Shown here: piece by piece, positions 5,275-7,332 of the stretch
Numbering within the stretch: position 1 is the first letter of the stretch
Layout of the letters: every line of letters begins with the position of its first letter
Assembly (NCBI GenBank): GCA_945928585.1
Contig: CAMENQ010000115.1
Coordinates: forward strand, 1-7,332
Direction: 5' to 3'
Origin: an uncultured Roseburia sp.
GTDB lineage: Bacteria > Bacillota > Clostridia > Lachnospirales > Lachnospiraceae
Length of the DNA stretch: 7,332 nt
Translations under genes and position numbers: made by a program
The notes under the pieces: model-generated
Seen by the model: the letters and a program-made list of their open reading frames with translations, nothing else
Told to the model about the DNA's origin: nothing
Database searches by the model: none

Positions 5275-5478
5275 ATGAGCAAGTGGAATAAACCTGAATT
5301 AGTAGAATTAGGAATCGAAAAGACAGAGCACAATTGGTTGGGCAGATACAACGATGGCGGATACATTGGTGATGGTGTGCTTTCAGGACACAGTACTAAC
5401 ACAAAACCAAGCAACGGCAGTGATAGCGGTAGCAACAATAGCAATAACTCTTCTTCAACAATCGACACCCTCAGCTAA
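5275..5478 (+). CDS. Candidate lasso-like RiPP precursor peptide, 67 residues, Ser/Asn-rich tail
   Basis: The leader region has W4-x-x-P7-x-L9-x-x-x-G13, the lasso-type recognition pattern (usually Tyr-x-x-Pro-x-Leu-x-x-x-Gly, here with Trp), followed by T17. In lasso leaders a Thr sits at position -2, so cleavage would fall after E18 and the core would start at H19. D27 is then core residue 9, an allowed ring-closing acidic position (an Asp9 ring, as in paeninodin and capistruin). From S37 to S67, 21 of 31 residues are Ser, Thr or Asn. The peptide has no Cys, which argues against lanthipeptides and sactipeptides, and it ends in Ser, the residue the paeninodin-type kinase modifies. It lies directly after the cyclase with its own promoter, ribosome binding site and terminator. 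Unusual points are a His at core position 1, a core of about 49 residues (known lasso cores are about half that or less) and a three-residue gap between G13 and T17 where five is more usual. Cleavage and ring positions are inference. Confidence 0.75.
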   Translation: MSKWNKPELVELGIEKTEHNWLGRYNDGGYIGDGVLSGHSTNTKPSNGSDSGSNNSNNSSSTIDTLS

Positions 5479-5501
5479 TTACTGTTGAGTACACTAAAGT
5501 T

Positions 5502-5550
5502 AAAAGGGAAGGCGGCAGATAAATTAATTATCTGTCTCTTTCCCTTTTAT
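5502..5550. terminator. Strong, probably bidirectional, intrinsic terminator
   Basis: AAAAGGGAA (5502-5510) pairs with TTCCCTTTT (5540-5548) and CAGATAA (5516-5522) pairs with TTATCTG (5528-5534) around a 5-base loop. The intervening GGCGG/TCTCT pairs largely through G-C and G-U, giving a stem of about 20 pairs. TTTTATTT follows on the plus strand and TTTTAACTTT on the minus strand. It lies between the convergent precursor and glycosyltransferase genes and would stop transcription from both sides. Confidence 0.8.
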
Positions 5551-5586
5551 TTCGTAAAGCTGTGCTGCGGTTTTAGCTAAATAAAT

Positions 5587-6546
5587 CTAAAATGTCAAAT
5601 AACCTGCTACGATCTCCTTAATTACATCATATTTTGAATATATCTTTTGTTTTTTAACCTTTGCAAAATATGTCCTATATTCCTTTTTTAATTGTGGGCA
5701 TATAACTTTTTTGTCTAAAGAGCTCTCTTTTGTTTCCGTATAAATACACCGCAAAGTATGCAGATACTCTTTATATGCCAGTCTGGTAAAAGTATGCTGA
5801 TTCGTCTTTTCATAAAAATCGCAGCGTTCTTTTTGATTATACAATATGTCAAAATTTTTAATAGATAATTTAGTACTTTGCCCAATAATACTGTCTTCTC
5901 TAATGTACCTGTAATATAACCCCAAATGCACATCAGCAAATTTATCTATTTTTTGTGAAATCAGATGTAACACTGCATTATCTTCATATATCCGTCCCAC
6001 AGGAAATCGTATGTTTTCCCATATCTTCCGCTTATATAATTTCAAGTAAACTAATACAGCTTTTTGGACTTTTTCTTTATCAAGTGAATAAAAGTATTCC
6101 ATAAGATTTTCATTACTTTTAAGTGAAACTTTATACTTTTCCGACAAATCATACCTTAATTGGTCAGCATCTTCAACATTATAGTTTACAACATTACATG
6201 CCGCCATATCACAATTATTTTTATAAAGTGCATCAAATAATATCTTAAGCATCTGTTCATGATACATATCATCAGAATCCAAAAACGCAATATATTCACC
6301 CTTACAGCAATCAAGTGCCGTATTTCTGGCATGACTTAATCCTTTGTTCTCAGTGTGAATAACCTTGATATTGTCATAATTTGCGGCAAATTCATCTAAA
6401 ATATGAGGAGAATTATCTGTTGAGCCATCATCCACACATATTATTTCTATGTTGTCGTATGTCTGCTTCAGGACACTATCTATTGCCTTCCTGACATATG
6501 GCTCGGTGTTATATACGGGTATGATAACTGAAATTAATGGGTTCAT
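5587..6546 (-). CDS. Family 2 glycosyltransferase (GT-A fold)
   Basis: A 319-residue inverting-type glycosyltransferase, likely acting on the cytoplasmic face of the membrane and transferring a sugar from a nucleotide donor during surface polysaccharide assembly. It begins MNPLISVIIPVYNTEPYV, the standard family 2 opening. It has the nucleotide-binding Asp pair VDDGSTD (38-44), ENKGLSHARN (66-75), the metal-binding DxD in FLDSDD (88-93) and a YEDN motif (187-190) of the kind that supplies the catalytic base. There is no transmembrane segment. The start at ATG 6546 is supported by AGGAGG (complement of 6555-6560), 8 bases upstream. It follows the flippase stop by 5 bases, with its ribosome binding site inside the flippase end, so the two are translated from one transcript. 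Donor and acceptor sugars cannot be read from the sequence. A role in modifying the neighbouring peptide is conceivable only from proximity. Confidence 0.9.
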   Translation of the reverse strand: MNPLISVIIPVYNTEPYVRKAIDSVLKQTYDNIEIICVDDGSTDNSPHILDEFAANYDNIKVIHTENKGLSHARNTALDCCKGEYIAFLDSDDMYHEQMLKILFDALYKNNCDMAACNVVNYNVEDADQLRYDLSEKYKVSLKSNENLMEYFYSLDKEKVQKAVLVYLKLYKRKIWENIRFPVGRIYEDNAVLHLISQKIDKFADVHLGLYYRYIREDSIIGQSTKLSIKNFDILYNQKERCDFYEKTNQHTFTRLAYKEYLHTLRCIYTETKESSLDKKVICPQLKKEYRTYFAKVKKQKIYSKYDVIKEIVAGYLTF

Positions 6547-6551
6547 TCACA

Positions 6552-7332
6552 TTACCTCCTTTTTATTGTATTCATCACTTTATTTTGAATAAACTTAAAC
6601 TCTGCTGTTCTATAAAACAAAAGAACATTAATAACATTTGGTATTATACAGCAAATAATTATTTTGAGAATTAACTGTATAATCAAAGTTGTATGTATAT
6701 ATGAACATACACTATATGTCAATACCGCACAAATAGCCGTTATAAATGCAAATTTAGCCTGTTTCAAAAGATATCCCTTTACACCTTTATTAAAATAATA
6801 CTTATATAATGCATAGGCTTCCCACCAGAATGCCACGGTTAATGTACTGATAAACGTACCAAGTTTCACTCCGCCAATTCCCATAACGTATGTCAGTGGA
6901 ATTGATACAGCAAGATTTGCCACGCTTTCACATATTGGTTTATAACGATCATTCCAGAATGTTCCCGTCGCACTTCTGAACATTAATACAGGTGATCTCA
7001 TTATTGCAATATAAAGGTTTGCAACAAAGATAACAACCACCGAATTTTCCAAAAGATGTTCACTTCCAACCCACAGACTTACAAAATCCTGCATAATTAC
7101 AATCAAGGTTGTTGACACAAAACACTGGAAACAATATGTTAAAAATACAATATTATCCAATATTTCTTCACTATGCTTTTTATCTGAAGAAGCTGTGAGG
7201 TTTCCAATACTTGCGTTCAGAGAATAAATTATCTTATTTACAATCGTCTGTATATTAGTCAATATCAAATTGTAATTTGAAAATAATCCCACTGAAGTAA
7301 GTCCTAAAATACGTGAAATAATAAGACTGTCT
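6552..7332 (-). CDS. Oligosaccharide flippase (Wzx/PST-type, MOP superfamily), C-terminal part, runs off right edge
   Basis: The last 259 codons are visible; the reading frame is open to the right edge and the true start lies outside. The visible N-terminal end reads SRILGLTSVGLFSNY, typical of an internal loop and helix of polysaccharide flippases (the G-L-x-x-V-G-x-Y/F-S-N pattern), so this is not a start. Several hydrophobic membrane segments follow: near the end of the first conserved block, around IVFLTYCFQCFVSTTLIVIM, around VVVIFVANLYIAIM, around LAVSIPLTYVMGIGGV, and two close to the C-terminus. The tail is short and basic (MNTIKRR). Family members move lipid-linked oligosaccharide units from the inner to the outer face of the membrane. 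It sits directly upstream of the glycosyltransferase on the same strand, so both belong to a larger glycan locus to the right. A GTG at 7292 is not the real start. Confidence 0.87.
   Translation of the reverse strand, partial: DSLIISRILGLTSVGLFSNYNLILTNIQTIVNKIIYSLNASIGNLTASSDKKHSEEILDNIVFLTYCFQCFVSTTLIVIMQDFVSLWVGSEHLLENSVVVIFVANLYIAIMRSPVLMFRSATGTFWNDRYKPICESVANLAVSIPLTYVMGIGGVKLGTFISTLTVAFWWEAYALYKYYFNKGVKGYLLKQAKFAFITAICAVLTYSVCSYIHTTLIIQLILKIIICCIIPNVINVLLFYRTAEFKFIQNKVMNTIKRR

Noticed and set aside
5402..5460. Short AGC/AAC/AAT codon repeats as a DNA repeat element or CRISPR-like array
   Set aside because: They are in-frame Ser/Asn codons within the precursor tail, with no regular unit or spacers. 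No CRISPR array, tRNA, rRNA or transposase was seen anywhere in the window.
5226..5468. Minus-strand 80-codon frame rich in Leu opposite the precursor gene
   Set aside because: It is the antisense shadow of the Ser/Asn-rich coding repeats, with no ribosome binding site and no family resemblance.
7290..7292. GTG as the start of the flippase
   Set aside because: The frame remains open upstream to the window edge and encodes conserved flippase sequence (SRILGLTS), so the gene is simply cut by the window.

Overview
The window is low-GC DNA with AGGAGG-type ribosome binding sites and TTTACA/TATAAT-like promoters. The gene content (D-2-hydroxyacid dehydrogenase, OmpR-type two-component pair, RiPP genes, polysaccharide genes) fits a Clostridia-class Firmicute, plausibly Lachnospiraceae. 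This is inference from style; there is no rRNA or other taxonomic marker.

Layout: (a) 1-278, minus strand, is the N-terminal part of a D-2-hydroxyacid (lactate-type) dehydrogenase with its own promoter and a palindrome in its leader. (b) 279-603 is a gene-free stretch. It holds that divergent promoter, a GC-rich island of unknown nature (about 431-540) and the promoter of the next operon. (c) 604-2112, plus strand, encodes an OmpR/PhoB-type response regulator followed by a short histidine kinase with no membrane segment and no recognisable sensor domain. (d) 2109-3008, minus strand, is an HPr-kinase-like protein of the type found in lasso-peptide clusters; its stop codon overlaps the histidine kinase stop. 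(e) 3009-3266 is a divergent control region. (f) 3267-5177, plus strand, is an asparagine-synthetase-like macrolactam synthetase (lasso cyclase type). It is followed by a 67-residue candidate precursor peptide (5275-5478) with its own promoter and a strong terminator. (g) 5587-7332, minus strand, carries a family 2 glycosyltransferase preceded in the same operon by the C-terminal part of an oligosaccharide flippase.

The interesting part is 604-5478, a compact unit that looks like a regulated lasso or lasso-like RiPP locus. The precursor has a leader of lasso type (aromatic-x-x-P-x-L-x-x-x-G, then Thr). If Thr17 is the -2 residue, Asp27 falls at core position 9, a legitimate ring-closing position. 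The locus has a cyclase and a peptide kinase. However, no B1 (PqqD-like leader-binding protein), no B2 (transglutaminase-like leader protease) and no ABC exporter lies in the window, where both flanks are already occupied by unrelated-looking genes. The core would start with His, and its tail is unusually long (about 40 residues) and Ser/Asn/Thr/Gly-rich, ending in Ser.

A working model, inferred and not shown: the sensorless two-component pair controls the divergent promoters, the kinase phosphorylates Ser residue(s) of the precursor tail, the cyclase makes the isopeptide bond, and leader removal or export depends on proteins encoded elsewhere or does not happen. A link to the neighbouring glycan genes is possible but rests only on proximity.
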